Below, piece after piece: positions 33,721-45,870 of a stretch of 64,000 bases of DNA; the stretch's first letter is position 1, and each line of letters starts with the position of its first letter. The translations under genes were made by a program, and so were the position numbers. The notes under the pieces were generated by a model. That model did not search any database and was not told where the DNA came from. It worked only from the letters and a program-made list of their open reading frames with translations. Source of the stretch: Cyrtodaria siliqua (lineage: Eukaryota; Mollusca; Bivalvia; Adapedonta; Hiatellidae); assembly GCA_037043455.1 (NCBI GenBank), contig JAWPHD010001805.1, forward strand, positions 62,001 through 126,000. Reading direction: 5' to 3'.

Positions 33721-34612
33721 AAACATTTCCCAAGTCGTCCGCCCTCCAGCCGTTTGCGAAAACAAAATAATTTCCACGGATTAAACATCAATGAAGACAT
33801 CGGGGTTGGGAATTAGACAGAACCAAGTACCAAAACGGAGATATTTGATAATGAGTATATTTTTTGCGTATATTGTACATTGCTAGAGAGTATATTGGTA
33901 GGCCCTGAGAAATAATACATAAATGTTGCTCCTAGGTATAGGAATTAGACATGGAATTTGTACATTTGTCTTAATATTTTGGATATGACTGCCGCCCCAC
34001 CCAAACGCCAACCACCCTTTCCCTACCTTCACATCACCACTACCCCTCGTGCCGGCCGGGAAAAACACATGTATGTGGGACAATTAAGCAAGTGAGTGTA
34101 GTATCAGCATGTGGTTACAAATAAGTCATGCAACACTATAACTTGATAAAAAATTGCTATCAATAGAATGAAATTTTAATTCCTTAACATATGGTATATT
34201 TGATAAGCATAATCACACAGATATGCATGTGTTTCTGTGTTATTTCGGTTTTGTACAAGAAGACCAAGACGTCTAATATGTTACTTCCCAGTAAATGAAT
34301 TGTAGTCATTAAGATGAGAATGCCTCTGTTCTTACCCACATTTCTAAGTACGAAGAAAATAAAATCACCAAAGTATACTAAAAGAAAATTTAACCAACCT
34401 GTAGTTTGTACAGATAAAGAGAAATAATCCATATTTCTATACACAGACATACTTTATAAATATTGGTAAAACTATGTATAAAAGTCGAACAGGAAATGTA
34501 ACTTTCACAGAACACACTCAACCAACAACACATCTTAAAATAAACAACAATTACAATGTTAATAAGCAAGATATGTGACATCACAAACATTTACGGGTTG
34601 ACAACAGAGCTA

Positions 34613-35218
34613 TTGTTTGGGGCGCTTGTTTCGGCCAAACTTTGTTTTGGACTTTTCAGACAAAATTCTTCTAGTACCTAAATAAAAGAGTATGAGAGTG
34701 GACCCTTGGAAACGGCCGAACACGACACATAGAAATATTGCAGTCTCGGTTTGATTGAGACTGTTCATGAACGGTAGTGAACTGTGCTAGCTAACGCTCA
34801 CAAGTTCTATATCAGTGAAGCAGACATTTTAGTGGTAAATAAAAATACCTTACTTTTCAAAATCGTTGGTGAGATACAAATTTCATGAGCGAAAGATGTT
34901 TTTGGTGGGGGCATTTTCAATGCAAAATGTTGCTGCATGAAAAATTTGAAAACTTTTTTTTTAATTTGTATTCAACAATGTTATTAAATTGTTGGATACT
35001 GGTAAATAAAGACACCGTGAAAGTTTTATAGCAAAATATGAAGGATAACTAAAATTATTTGAAATCTCTTAAATTTCTACAAGAAATTTACATTAGAAAA
35101 GCCCCATCAAAAAATCACTAAAAATACCAATTCTAATGATATATAACTAAGTACATAATATTTAAATTGCTCGTGCTACTGCATTAAAACATTTGGCTGA
35201 AACAAGCGCCCCGAACAA
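34613..35218. mobile_element. 606-bp MITE with TA target duplication
   Basis: Ends TTGTTTGGGGCGCTTGTTTC and its complement GAAACAAGCGCCCCGAACAA, 28-bp inverted repeats with few mismatches. TA at 34611-34612 and 35219-35220 marks the target duplication, which points to the Tc1/mariner order. No transposase inside. It contains the LTR-like fragment at 34690-34812. Confidence 0.88.
34690..34812 (-). mobile_element. 'GAGACTG' LTR-like repeat, copy 3, nested
   Basis: Plus strand shows 'ttggaaacggccgaacacga', 'cagtctcggtttgattgag' and 'ctgttcatgaacggtagtga'. It lies inside the MITE at 34613-35218. Confidence 0.75.
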
Positions 35219-35360
35219 TATGGCTTTGGAACGTTCTGTGGCAAAATGTCACTGGGAAGTGGGGGTGGAGTTAAGATGCGCCAAACCCTTATTCCTAGTG
35301 TTATCCAAATAAAAATGGTCATAGTAAATAAAGCTGTTTTCTCATACAAAAAAAGGCACC

Positions 35361-36595
35361 ATTAATATGCAATATAAGTATATACACATATATGATAATG
35401 TATATATGAATTTAAAACATAAATTCCTAGATAGCCACAATGCAACTTCAGAATGATCTGGCAGAAGACAGAGCAACAAGAGAATAAAACTACTAAGACT
35501 ACTACAAGACAAACATCAAACACTACCGTTCTTTGAGGAGTAGACCTCATCAAACTTGACCAATCATCGCTAAATCAAAGAGAAAGCGTACTGGCGAACT
35601 GTAAATGTGTTAACCACTAAACATGCAGTGCATTGCAAAAAAATAAGACCATAACCTCTTTTACTAAACGTGTTAACGGTTATGTCCAATTTTGTCTAAT
35701 CCCATTGAGATTGCATTTGAAAGAGAAATAAATTAGAACTAAAATACTCCTTTCTTACGTTTATGTTTGAATGTGTTGATATCATGTATATGAATCGTCC
35801 AGTTTAATATGTTTAAACATTGATCTAGGCAGTGCTACCCTTGGATTATAAATATATACTTGATCAATATGTGAATTAGTCAATACAAACATGACTTTGA
35901 GTAATACATAAGCTGAGTGTGGGATCAAGACACACTTTTATCAAATTTGTAATTGATTAAATTGTCTAAATAAAAGTGTAAACGTGTTAATCTGCAAGTT
36001 ACATGTAACAATATTCATCATTATTTCAGTTCTCTATTTTTCTTTTGTTAATGCACTTTCAATGTGATTCCACAAAAGGGGACATAATCCTTAACAAGTT
36101 GGCCCTGTTTCCGTTTTTCACAGAATGGCATTATATTCCAATTTGCATTTGAGACTTTAAACTAAAAGAACTTAAACTACATCGTTATCATGTTGGGTTA
36201 CACTCTGCGTCATCAATTCAAATTCCACGTAATAACTACATTTTTAAGGTTTGCCGTAACACTTTAAAATTAATCTTCATTCGGTAACCTCGTCTCATGT
36301 TCCTTCTAAAATTCTACCATGATTTTTAATAACGGCTCAAACATTTCAATAACTCTGCGTGTGTCATCTATTTTAAAGAAAAATATCACATTAAGTCTCC
36401 TTAAAGCTACAGAGTCCCTATATCAATCGATTTCTTCTTTGTAGGCGTGTCTTTATTTGTAACTCCATGTTCACCAGCTCATGTCGAAATCGGGTATTTA
36501 AGCGAGCAAATATAGCGAAGGAAATCATTTACTGTATATACATCGACCAGTGCGTATCGTACCTATACACAGGTAACAGTAATTTTTACAAAAAA
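35361..36595. other. Intergenic, diverged repeat remnants
   Basis: 35440-35700 looks like a decayed minus-strand 3' end of the MGTNCAP element ('gcagaagacagagcaac' and 'tgcagtgcattgcaaaa'). From 35700 to 36595 I see nothing. Confidence 0.5.
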
Positions 36596-36602
36596 AAATA
36601 GT

Positions 36603-36678
36603 TAGCTCCTTTCGGGGCTCGAACTCACGATCTTCTGATTTCAAGTCCTGTGCTCTATCCACTGAACTACAACGCTGC
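36603..36678 (-). tRNA. tRNA-like sequence, Ser(TGA)-type anticodon loop, probably a pseudogene
   Basis: On the minus strand 'gttgtagttcagtggataga' gives a good A box, 'ggacttgaaatcag' an anticodon arm with TGA, and 'gagttcgagccccg' a B box. The run 'attttttttg' after the 3' end would terminate polymerase III. The acceptor and T stems do not pair well, and a serine tRNA should have a long variable arm, which is missing. It is more likely a tRNA-derived repeat than a working gene. Confidence 0.45.
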
Positions 36679-36679
36679 T

Positions 36680-37270
36680 TGAGAAAATAGTGTACTAACT
36701 ACAATATATTATGAGGCAAAATAACTTAACATATTTGAACGCAACTAATGATGGATCAATAAATGTGCAGTCCATATTGTCGCACGTGTAAATTAACATT
36801 GCCTGGTGTAATACTGTATCTTATCAATATGAAACTAATACTTTGCCTCAAATCAACCACATCTCGACTTGTTATTTAGCGCTTGATGAGTTTGTGTGCG
36901 CGCTCTTGTTATTACGTAATGCCTATTTAGTGTTAAAAATGCTACAAAATACCAATAAGTAGCAGTGGCCCAGACGTTCAGCGTACATCTTTAAAGTAAA
37001 AATAGGGACTGTACAGCTTTAAAGAAATCGCTTAGTTCAATGGGGTGTGAAATAAAACATTACATTCGGCTAAAGGAAGTTTGCATAGTGTAAACTTAAA
37101 ACATTTAATATATAATTTTAAACAGGTTATTGCATTTCTTCAGTAAAAAACTTTTTTAAACGTGTTTTAATCCTAAAATCCTGATTATAAAAACTTTCCC
37201 ATCATTGCTTAATGGAATTAAGGCGGGAACACGTAATGTCTATAAATAAGTTCAATGCTAAGTTTTAAGA
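36680..37270. other. Intergenic, nothing recognised
   Basis: AT-rich, no open frame or repeat that I can support. Confidence 0.5.
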
Positions 37271-37277
37271 GGTGCAG

Positions 37278-37495
37278 TTTTGGCAATATTTATCTCGTAA
37301 GTCCGCTACTAAAACAGCTGTGAATGGTAGAATGATTAATATATGTCTAGCTTCAAATGTTGATAAACGTACATCTCACATCATTGATGTTTTCCCTTGA
37401 AATTGTGGTATACAATATGTTGGGCAAACAGGTCAATCATTAAAAGTTCGATTTCGTGAACATAAATTATGCAATACAGATTCAAATGTCACTGT
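37278..37495 (+). pseudogene. GIY-YIG endonuclease fragment of a Penelope-like element
   Basis: Frame reading SRKSATKTAVNGRMINICLA, then one TGA, then CGIQYVGQTGQSLKVRFREH. The Cys-Gly-Ile-Gln-Tyr-Val-Gly block and the later Arg-Phe-Arg-Glu-His are the GIY-YIG nuclease signature as found at the C terminus of Penelope-like retroelements, where it nicks the target. The fragment ends at a hairpin beginning at 37510. It may belong with the MGTNCAP reverse transcriptase, but they are not adjacent here. Confidence 0.8.
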
Positions 37496-37509
37496 TCAAC
37501 CGGATATAG

Positions 37510-37658
37510 AGATTATTTAACTGCTGGGATCGATTATAGTAGATGGTAGACGTGTGGTTTGTTCACGAACGAGCGTATGCGAGTGAGTGAAAAAACAAAA
37601 CACGTCTACCATTGAGTGAATGATTTCCCTATAATCGAACACAGCAGTTAAATAATCT
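37510..37658. repeat. Long hairpin 5
   Basis: Arms 'agattatttaactgctg', 'tcgattatag' and 'ggtagacgtgt' pair with the right side. The centre is 'cacgaacgagcgtatgcgag'. It abuts the GIY-YIG fragment. Confidence 0.85.
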
Positions 37659-37659
37659 G

Positions 37660-38560
37660 TTTATTACATTTTAAATCAGTTTTTTAACCCAAATTATTCG
37701 CTTTCTTGAATGTTATCGGCGGATGACGTCGACGTCAGTACCGTCATAACTCAGCGTCACAGTTAGTTATTTTTGTGTTCGGAGTTAGTTATTAATATTT
37801 AGCGATTATCAATATTCTTTCACTGAGAAATCCCAATCTTTCACCAATAAAAAAGTAATAAAACTATATAATATATGATGGTGGTGTAACTAAAAACTTT
37901 AAAATCAAAGCAGACACCATATCCACTGAGCTTTAATGATAATATACTGAACACTTAATTTTCACTACAAATTGTATATACTGCACACTTAATTCCACAT
38001 AATATTCCAAAGAAATCCCAAGATGTTTTGTAAAAAAACGTTGCAGTTAGTTAAAGAAAGTACACAAATGTGATGTTGTAGACGTTTTAATCACATGATC
38101 TCGTCAAACATTTTCTAAAAATACTATATCTTAATAAGTGTATTGATTTTATTGACACACAAGTATTTTCTCGAGGGAATTGTTTTGTTGAATCTATTCC
38201 TAAATATTTCAAACAAATCCTTAAGTACAATAATTTGTTATAAGTATAACAAGAAAAGGTATAACAAATGTTATACCATGGGAAGTACGGACTACATGTA
38301 GATGACGTGCAAGTAAGTAGCTGCAGGGAGGGCCTAATGGAATTCCTGTGAATAACATCAATGCTTGACAATTATGTTATATAATAATTGTATTAAAAGA
38401 ATGAGTTTAAAAAATATATTTTGGTTTAGTCTGATTTCAAATATTATGGAAATATGTTTTGACACTAGTATACTTGTGTAATGGACACATTTATCATGTA
38501 TGTATTTTAAAGTTGTGGTTATCATGGTTATCCCAGAACAAAGTTTGTACAGATCAGTAA
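37660..38560. other. Intergenic, nothing firm
   Basis: 37990-38110 resembles 31262-31400 (see there). No gene seen. Confidence 0.4.
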
Positions 38561-38567
38561 GTGTGCC

Positions 38568-38646
38568 GGGATCCCCGCCAGGACTCGAACCTGGATCTCT
38601 TTTCTCGAAAGAAAAATATGCTTCCTTACACTACAGAGATGTTCCC
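38568..38646 (-). tRNA. tRNA-like sequence, Glu(TTC)-type, uncertain
   Basis: Minus strand gives an A box 'tgtagtgtaagga', an anticodon arm ttttt-CTTTCGA-gaaaa with anticodon TTC, and a perfect T arm ccagg-TTCGAGT-cctgg. The acceptor ends GGGAAC and GATCCC pair over five of six positions but with two extra bases before the 3' strand. It could be a degenerate tRNA-Glu or a tRNA-derived repeat. Confidence 0.5.
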
Positions 38647-41600
38647 AACAGCACGCTCTGTGCAAAAGAAAATAATCAGGAAAGTTAAATTTAGATTAAA
38701 CATATTTTACTTCAAATAAACCACAACTGAATCTGCTAGGCTCGCATTAACCATTCGCCAAATCGCCATAGGCGAAGAGTAACCCAAACTGGCGAATGGA
38801 AATCGTAAGAAATACATAGCAAATTCGCCAGATATTGGCGGTCAGGCGAATCCGAATTTCCGACCGACTTTGTCAAAAAAATCTCGGGAAATCCATTCGA
38901 AAACACAAAGTCTTTAACTGTTTATAAGCCAATATCCCACTGGGTGTTATAAGGTAATTAGCGACAATCAATTTGGACCGATAACTAATAATCGCTGTGT
39001 TTATTGAAAACCGCTGCGAAATTGTTGTGTGTGCGGTAGACGCCGCCCATTTTTCCGCCTCTCGATGTCATTCAACTAATTTGTGACCCCGTGCTCAATA
39101 TTATCCATATATTTAATTGCGTTATCGAGCCACCTAAAACATCAAATAACGTGGTGCCCTCAAGTGGCCAAGATGGCTGATCAAAATAATTAATATGCCA
39201 GAGATGCTCTCTTTAAAGGCCATCAGTGTTTTTGTACTTTACGATCAGTCCGAGATTCATTTATGTGAAGTTTCGTGAAGATTCCTTAAGGGAAGGTGAA
39301 TTTATTCAGCAGAAGCCAAATTTTTATTTGTAGTAACAGTGAATGTGACCTGAATAACAATCTCATGTTTAATTCCCTTGAGGTGACTTTTTTTGTTATT
39401 GAGTGGAAACCAATTTCCAATAGCAGCAATGACCTTGACAGAAAATCAAAATTCCTTTAGGGAAAGTAAATTTATTCAGCAATAACAGGTCAATAACCTT
39501 AAAGCTCTACTGATAGGTTTTGATAGCTAGATCAGCATTCCTGTAAAGTTTCATGAAAATCAGTCAAGTTGTTTCAGAGGAGTAGTTGCTGCAAAGTGTT
39601 TATTATATAACTCTATGTAAACAAAGATGGCCAATGGCAGCCATGTTTAATGTCGAATCAAAATAAGTTGCGACAAGGATCAACATACTGTCATACTGAT
39701 AATTTTAGAAACAAGAAATCCGCGGATTCACGTCTCGCCTAACAGGGGCAGGACTTAAAAATAAAAAGGTCAATGATGCTTAAACGAAAGTTTGTTAACA
39801 TTTAGTAACTAACAAGAGGTCAATGACCTTGAAGCTCTACTGATATGTTTTTGAAAGCTAGATCAATATTCCAGTGAAGTTTCATGAAAATCTGTTCAAG
39901 TAGTTTTAGAGGAGTAGTCGCTACAAGTTTGTACTATATAACTCTATGTTAACAAAGATGGCCGTATCAAACTATTCTCAACAGGGACCAACACAATGTC
40001 ATGCTGATCATTTTAGAGTCCCATATCAAATATCACTAATATTTTTCAAGAAGTAGTCGCTACAGGTTTTTTAAAAATCTATTTTAAGCCTTGGTGGCCA
40101 TATTGAATTTCCAGACGACCTGATTTTTTGCTAGGATCAACTAGATATCAAGAGCAACATTCCTGTACAGATTCATGAAAATCCGTGAAGTAGTTTCATA
40201 GGAGTAGTGACTACAAGCGTTTACCATGTAACAATATGTAAACAAAGATGGCCGCTGGCAGCCATGTTTAACATTGAATCAAAATGATTTTCGAAAATGA
40301 CCAACATCATGTCATGCTGATCGTTTTAGAGAAAGTCCCATATCAATATCACTTGTAGTTTTCAAGAAGTAGTCTTGTTTTTTAAAAATCTATTTTTAGC
40401 TGTGGTGGCCATCTTGAATGTCGGCAGACCTGAATTTTGGCTAGGATCAACTAGACATCAAGTGCAACTTTCCTGTCAAGTTTCATGAAAATCTGTTCAG
40501 TAGTATCAGAGAAGTGGTCGCAACAAGTTTTTCTATATAACTTTATGTAAACAAAGATGGCGGCTAACGGCCATGTTCGACATCCAATCAAAATCGTCGT
40601 GCCAGTCATTTTGGTAAAAGTTCCAAATCAATATCACTTATGGTTTTTGAGTAGTCGCCACAATATCACAGTTTTTAAAATATATTTTTAGCCGTGGCAG
40701 CCACCTTATATTGTCGGCCGACCTGAATTTTTGCTAGGATCAACTAGACATCAAGTGCAACTTTCCTGTAAAGTTTCATGAAAATCCGTCAAGAAGTTTC
40801 AGAGAAGTAGTCGCCAGAAGTTTTTCCTATATAACTCTTTGTAAACAAAGATGGCCGCTGGTGGCCATGTTTGACATCAAATCAAAGTGAACTTTGGTTA
40901 GGACCAACTACATGTCGTGCCAGTCATTTTGATGAAGGTTGCAAATCAATATATTTCAGAAGTCGCCACAAAATCGCATTTTTAACCGTGGCGGTCATCT
41001 TGAATTTCCGGCCGACTGAATTTTTGCTAGGATCAACTAGACATAAAGAGCAACAATCCTGTGAAGTTTATTGAAAATCCGTCAAGTAGTTTCAGAGGAG
41101 TAGTCGCCACAATTTTTCCTATATAACTGTATGTAAACAAAGATGGCCGCTGGTGGCCATGTTTGACATCCAATCGAAACAAATTAGGTTAGGACCAACT
41201 ACATGTCGTGCCAGTCATTTTGATGAAGGTTGCAAATCAATACCTTTTATGGTTTTTAAGAAGTAACCACAAAATCGTAATTTTTAAAAAATCTATATTT
41301 AGCCGTGGCGGCCATTTTGAATTTCCGGCCGTCCAGATTTTTGCTAGGATCAACTAGACATCAAGAGTAACATTCCTGTGAAGTTTAATAAAATTCCTTC
41401 AAGTAGTTTCAGGAGTAGTCGCCACAAGTTTTTCCTATATAACTCTATGTAGACAAAGATGGCCGCTGGTGGCCATGTTTGACATCCAATCGAAATGAAT
41501 TTTGGTTAGGACCAACTACATGTCGTGCCAGTCATATTGGTGAAGGTTGCAAATCAATATCTTTCAGAAGTCGCCACAAAATCGCATTTTTAGCCGTGGC

Positions 41601-41658
41601 GGTCATCTTGAATTTCCGGTCGACCTGAATTTTTGCTAGGATCAACTAGACATAAAGA

Positions 41659-42457
41659 TTTAACTTGATATTAATATTCGCGAAGCACCATCCTTTTCGA
41701 GTTTTAAAACTAGACTTAACAATTACTTTAAACCACCGATAGTACCCCAATACTATATACTGGGTGATAGATACCTTTCAGTTCTACATGCGCGTTTGCG
41801 AAACAACTGCAGCAATTTAAACGCTGATCTCTTTCTTAATCATTTGAGGGATAATCCCAATTGCATGTGTGGTGATGAATTTGAAGATGTTTGAAGATGT
41901 TGAGCATTATTTGTTTAGATGTGTAAATTTTAGAAATGAAAGACGGCAATTATTTTTAGACACTCGTATATTTCATCCTTTAAGTACTCACAAACTTTTA
42001 TACGGCATCGACCAACTAAAATACGAGGAAAATCATATTCTATTTACTCAAGTTCAAAACTGTATTAAAAACACTAAACGATTCCAAAATCCTTAACTTT
42101 GTATCAATATAGCGTTGTAATTTGTCTATATCTACTGTCGCTATGTTTCTATCAGCCTGAACGGGGATATTGTGGTGTTATTTTGGTGGAGATTGCGTGG
42201 GGGTAGAATGGCACGGCAGAGTTTACTTTTTTGGATTTTTTTTTTTTTTTTTTTTCTTCGTTTTTCCTTATCAAATTTATATTTAAATATATTGTTACAA
42301 TTTCAAACCGATAATCATATACACTTTTTCAGCCACAATGGAGAGAACTGTAACTAATGTTGTAATAACTTGTAGTTCAATCCATTTGCATATGTTTCTA
42401 TGAATATTGTGGTGTTGAACTGATGTATTGTAACATATCTGCAATAAAATATTATTA
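41659..42457 (+). mobile_element. LINE 3' end inserted in the satellite
   Basis: Direct repeats AACTAGACATAAAGA at 41644-41658 and 42458-42472 bound a 799-bp insert, a target duplication made from satellite sequence. The insert is the last ~125 codons and 3' UTR of a non-LTR element, severely 5' truncated. The 3' end is 'gcaataaaatattatta', a short AT-rich end rather than a long poly-A. Confidence 0.92.
41672..42095 (+). pseudogene. Non-LTR retrotransposon C-terminal codons
   Basis: Reads SFSSFKTRLNNYFKPP, LGDRYLSVLHARLRNNCSNL, NHLRDNPNCMCGDEFEDV, then EHYLFRCVNFRNER to a stop at 42094-42096. CMCGDEF...EHYLFRC is the C-terminal Cys/His motif of this class, unlike the version in the LINE at 1200-5493. 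A 10-bp tandem duplication of 'tgaagatgtt' at about 41879-41898 breaks the frame just inside the motif. Confidence 0.85.
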
Positions 42458-43560
42458 AACTAGACATAAAGAGCAACAATCCTGTGAAGTTTAATGAAAA
42501 TCCGTCAAGTAGTTTCAGAGAGGAGTTGTCGCCACAAGTCTTTCCTATATAACTATGTAAACAAAGATGGCCGCTGGTGGCCATGTTTGACATCCAATCG
42601 AATTTTTTTTAGGTTAGGACCAACTTCATGTGTTGCCAGTCATTTTGGTGAAGGTTGCAAATCAATACATTTTACGGTTTTTCAGAAGTAACCACAAAAG
42701 CGTAATTTTTAAAAAATATATACTTAGCCGTGGCGGCCATCTTGAATTTCCGGCCGACCAGATTTTTTGCTAGGATCAACTAGACACCTAGAGCAACATT
42801 CCTGTGAAGTTTAATCAAATTCTTCAAGTAGTTTCAGAGGAGTAGTCGCCACAATTTTTTCCTATATAACTCTATGTAGACAAAGATGGCCGCTGGTGGC
42901 CATGTTTGACATCTAATCGAAATGAATTTTGGTTAGGACCAACAACATGTCGTGCCAGTCATTTTGGTAAATCAATATCTCTTATAGTTTTTCAGAAGTA
43001 GTCTCCAAAAAATCGCAATTTTAACAGTAGTTGCAGAGGAGTAGTCGCTACAAGTCTTTACTATATATCGCTATGTAAACAATGATGGTCACTAGCAATG
43101 TTTAACATCAAATCAAAACGATTTTCTACAAGAACCATGTCATGCTGAGCATTTTACAAAAAGTCACATTTCAATATCACTTATAGTTTTCAAAATGTAG
43201 TCGCTACAAACTTATTTTTTAATAATCTATTTTTAGCTTTGGCAGCCATGTTGGATTTCAACGTGAATTTTTGCTAGGATCAACTTGAAATCATGGGCAA
43301 CATTTCTGCAAAATTTCATGAAAATCCACCCTGTAGTGTCAGAGGAGTAGTGGAGATAAAAGTCAATTTGTATTTTTAGTAATAGTGTCCTTGACCTTTG
43401 GGAAAACCTAAGTAACAATCCCATGCCAATTCCGATGAGGTGAAGTTTTTGGTAAAAATCCATAAAGGGGAAATGGCAACAAAAATCCTATTTATAGTAA
43501 CAGTGACCTTAATCTTTTACCAAATGACAAGAATAACAATCCTGAAATTCCTTTCCAAGA

Positions 43561-44440
43561 GACCTATTTTGAACATTAATTAAGAGCATTTTTACATTCA
43601 ACCGACGATCGATTATAGACTTGCATCAGTTACAATCGATTTATTGGTATATCACTAACTAAAGGCTGAACAATTTTGACAAGCCACAAAGAGCAACTGT
43701 TGTTCCGATTTAACATTATGATCTAAAATTTGTCAGTGAAGCCTTCATCAGATTACTTTATTACAATTTTTCATGATCGAGTTTACTGGGATGGTACAAT
43801 GCAGCTCACGTCAAACCCAGACTTTATTATTTCATTTTGAGTGCGTAAAATGGCGTACTTATGCGGAGTTTGATGACAAACTGCTTGGAGTGGAAATTGG
43901 CTACGTGAAAAATGAATGGCATACTTAAGCAGTGTTCAATCTAGGCTGCGCCATTGAACCCTTTGCGATCGAAATGGCGCAATTCTCATAAGGAATGGGC
44001 CCGCCGGTCGCACTCGATCAGCGATGGTCATTTTCTCCCATTCTGCTATTTAGGAACACTGCGCGCACCTGCTGACTGTGTTGCGATCGATAAACTAAAC
44101 TGTACAGTATTTTTACATAGTAAATACAGTGTAATCCGTCTGTTGCTATGGCTTTACATTAGCCGTGTCAGCATCAATGATGAAGCGGATTTCAGATTTT
44201 TTCTTGCCGAAAACGGTGAAATGAAAAATGAAGGCCCTTGGCCAGTAGAGCTAAAAATCATCAGCTCCAAAAAGTAGGTCAAGGTCATAGGTAAGATCCA
44301 TGCGTCCAAAAAGATGCACTACCCAAGACACAACTAAGTCAAAATATAATATTTTTTCTTCCAACGATTAAGCTATAAATTAGGTTTAAAACATCTAGTT
44401 CTAGTGCATAATTATAGTTCATGAGAAAGTGATGTAAATG
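43561..44440. other. Intergenic, nothing recognised
   Basis: Mixed composition with a CG-richer patch at 43940-44090. A 107-codon open frame there lacks any family signal and I do not call it a gene. Confidence 0.45.
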
Positions 44441-44990
44441 TAACAATTAAAGCTATCTGCCCTTTGCTTGGATGGTGACGGTCACATCCACATTTGCTTT
44501 GTCACGTTGCAATGTACCACTGAAGATACAACTATAAGAACGTTTGAAAGGTCTTTGTGCATACAGTTTGTGAAAAAGTGACACAAACGCCAAAGTTGAA
44601 GGTAAAAATTATAAGGTTATCTGCCTTTTGCTTGTAGAGTCAAGGTCACATCCACACCTGCTTTGTCACGTTGCGATGTACCACCCTAGATACAACTATA
44701 AACAAAGTTTGAAAAGTGTAGTACATACAGTTTGCGTGAAAGTTGAAGGTAAAATTATTGTTATCTGCCCTTTGCTTGGAGGGTCAAGATCACTTTCACA
44801 TTTGCTTTGTCACGTTGCGATGTACCACTCAAGATACAACTATAAGCAAAGTTTTAAAGGTCTAGTGCATACAGTTTGTTAAAAAGTGACCTAAACGCAA
44901 AAGTTGAACCTAAACATTATTAAGTTATCTGCCCTTTGCTTGGAGGGTCAAGGTCACTTCCACGGAAAAGCAACACATACTTCATGTCTC
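44440..44990. repeat. ~155-bp tandem repeat, four units
   Basis: Marked by 'atctgccctttgcttgga', 'gctttgtcacgttgcgatgt' and 'agatacaactataa' at about 44455, 44618, 44763 and 44927. Confidence 0.82.
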
Positions 44991-45870
44991 TTTTTTTTCT
45001 TCGAAAAGGCGAGACAAAAACTTGTGATGTACTGCATGAAACGTCTGAAAATCAAATATGGATCTGTTTAACAATTTACTAGAACATGTAAATGCAAGTG
45101 TTAGCAAGTGTGTACACCTTTTTAAAAGAGCATACATTTTAAATCAGTTGTTTTAATTAACGACTGTGTTGGCGATCTAATGCGAAAGTGATGATAATAA
45201 TAAAATATTAGATTATACGATAGTGTCTATATCATCCGTGTTAAGATTGGAAATAAACCCACTTCAGCTTTAATTGAATAATCTTTTTTTCTTTACATTT
45301 TGACAGATGTATAATGAATTTTCAAGCATTTCGCAACACTCGTAATTGCCTTTGAGTCAGACTGTAAGAGGTAACTTATGAAATCAATTGATATAAAACT
45401 AGAAGGCTGTTCCAAAGAAGACTTGGGCCGCTTGCCGTGTGCTTATTTAAGCCTGTACATTCTATGTAACTATAAAACGGGGCATAACTCTGCCAAAATG
45501 AAAGTCAGTTATAGGTCATGTTTAACACGTCTTGAGGTAAAATGAAGATTTGTGTAAAGTTTTATGAACACAGAGACCAAAAACTTTTCAAGTTATTATG
45601 GCCAAGGTTAGGTTGCAGAGTAAAGTGTGATGGACAATGGACAAAGTGATCCCTAAGTGTCTGCCATGCTACTTAGGCAATACAAAAATGATTACGATAA
45701 GAAATTATTAATCAGGGGCAAGTCCGATTCAGGGGTGTATTTCTGATTTAGAGATGATGAAATTTATGTAAACAATAGCGCATTTTTTCTATTAATATTA
45801 TTAATAAAACTTTTCATTCAGAACTGCAGTTAAAACAGTTACAGTTCAGTATGGCCATGTCGATGTTGGC
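44991..45870. other. Intergenic, nothing recognised
   Basis: AT-rich. A 'ggcataactctgcc' word at 45480 hints at an old 'ggccataactc' repeat. Confidence 0.4.

Larger units (their letters stand above)
34470..35360 (-). mobile_element. MGTNCAP tail split by a MITE
   Basis: A minus-strand tail whose two halves are 34470-34610 and 35221-35360. The joined halves read continuously once the insert 34613-35218 is removed. Confidence 0.82.
39230..43560. repeat. ~300-bp satellite, about 12 diverged units
   Basis: Units are marked by 'aaacaaagatggccgctggt' (39616, 39951, 40237, 40546, 40840, 41131, 41450, 42557, 42879, 43075), then 'catgtcgtgccagtcatttt', 'ttttgctaggatcaactaga' and 'gaagtttcatgaaaatccgt'. 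Spacing is 286-335 bp. The middle units are the most alike and the ends decay. A LINE fragment splits it at 41659-42457. Confidence 0.9.

Noticed and set aside
38500..38688. 62-codon frame
   Set aside because: Runs antisense through the tRNA-like sequence at 38568-38646.
43954..44277. 107-codon plus-strand frame in a CG-richer patch
   Set aside because: No recognisable domain, and the end overlaps a 'ccagtagagctaaaaa' repeat word.
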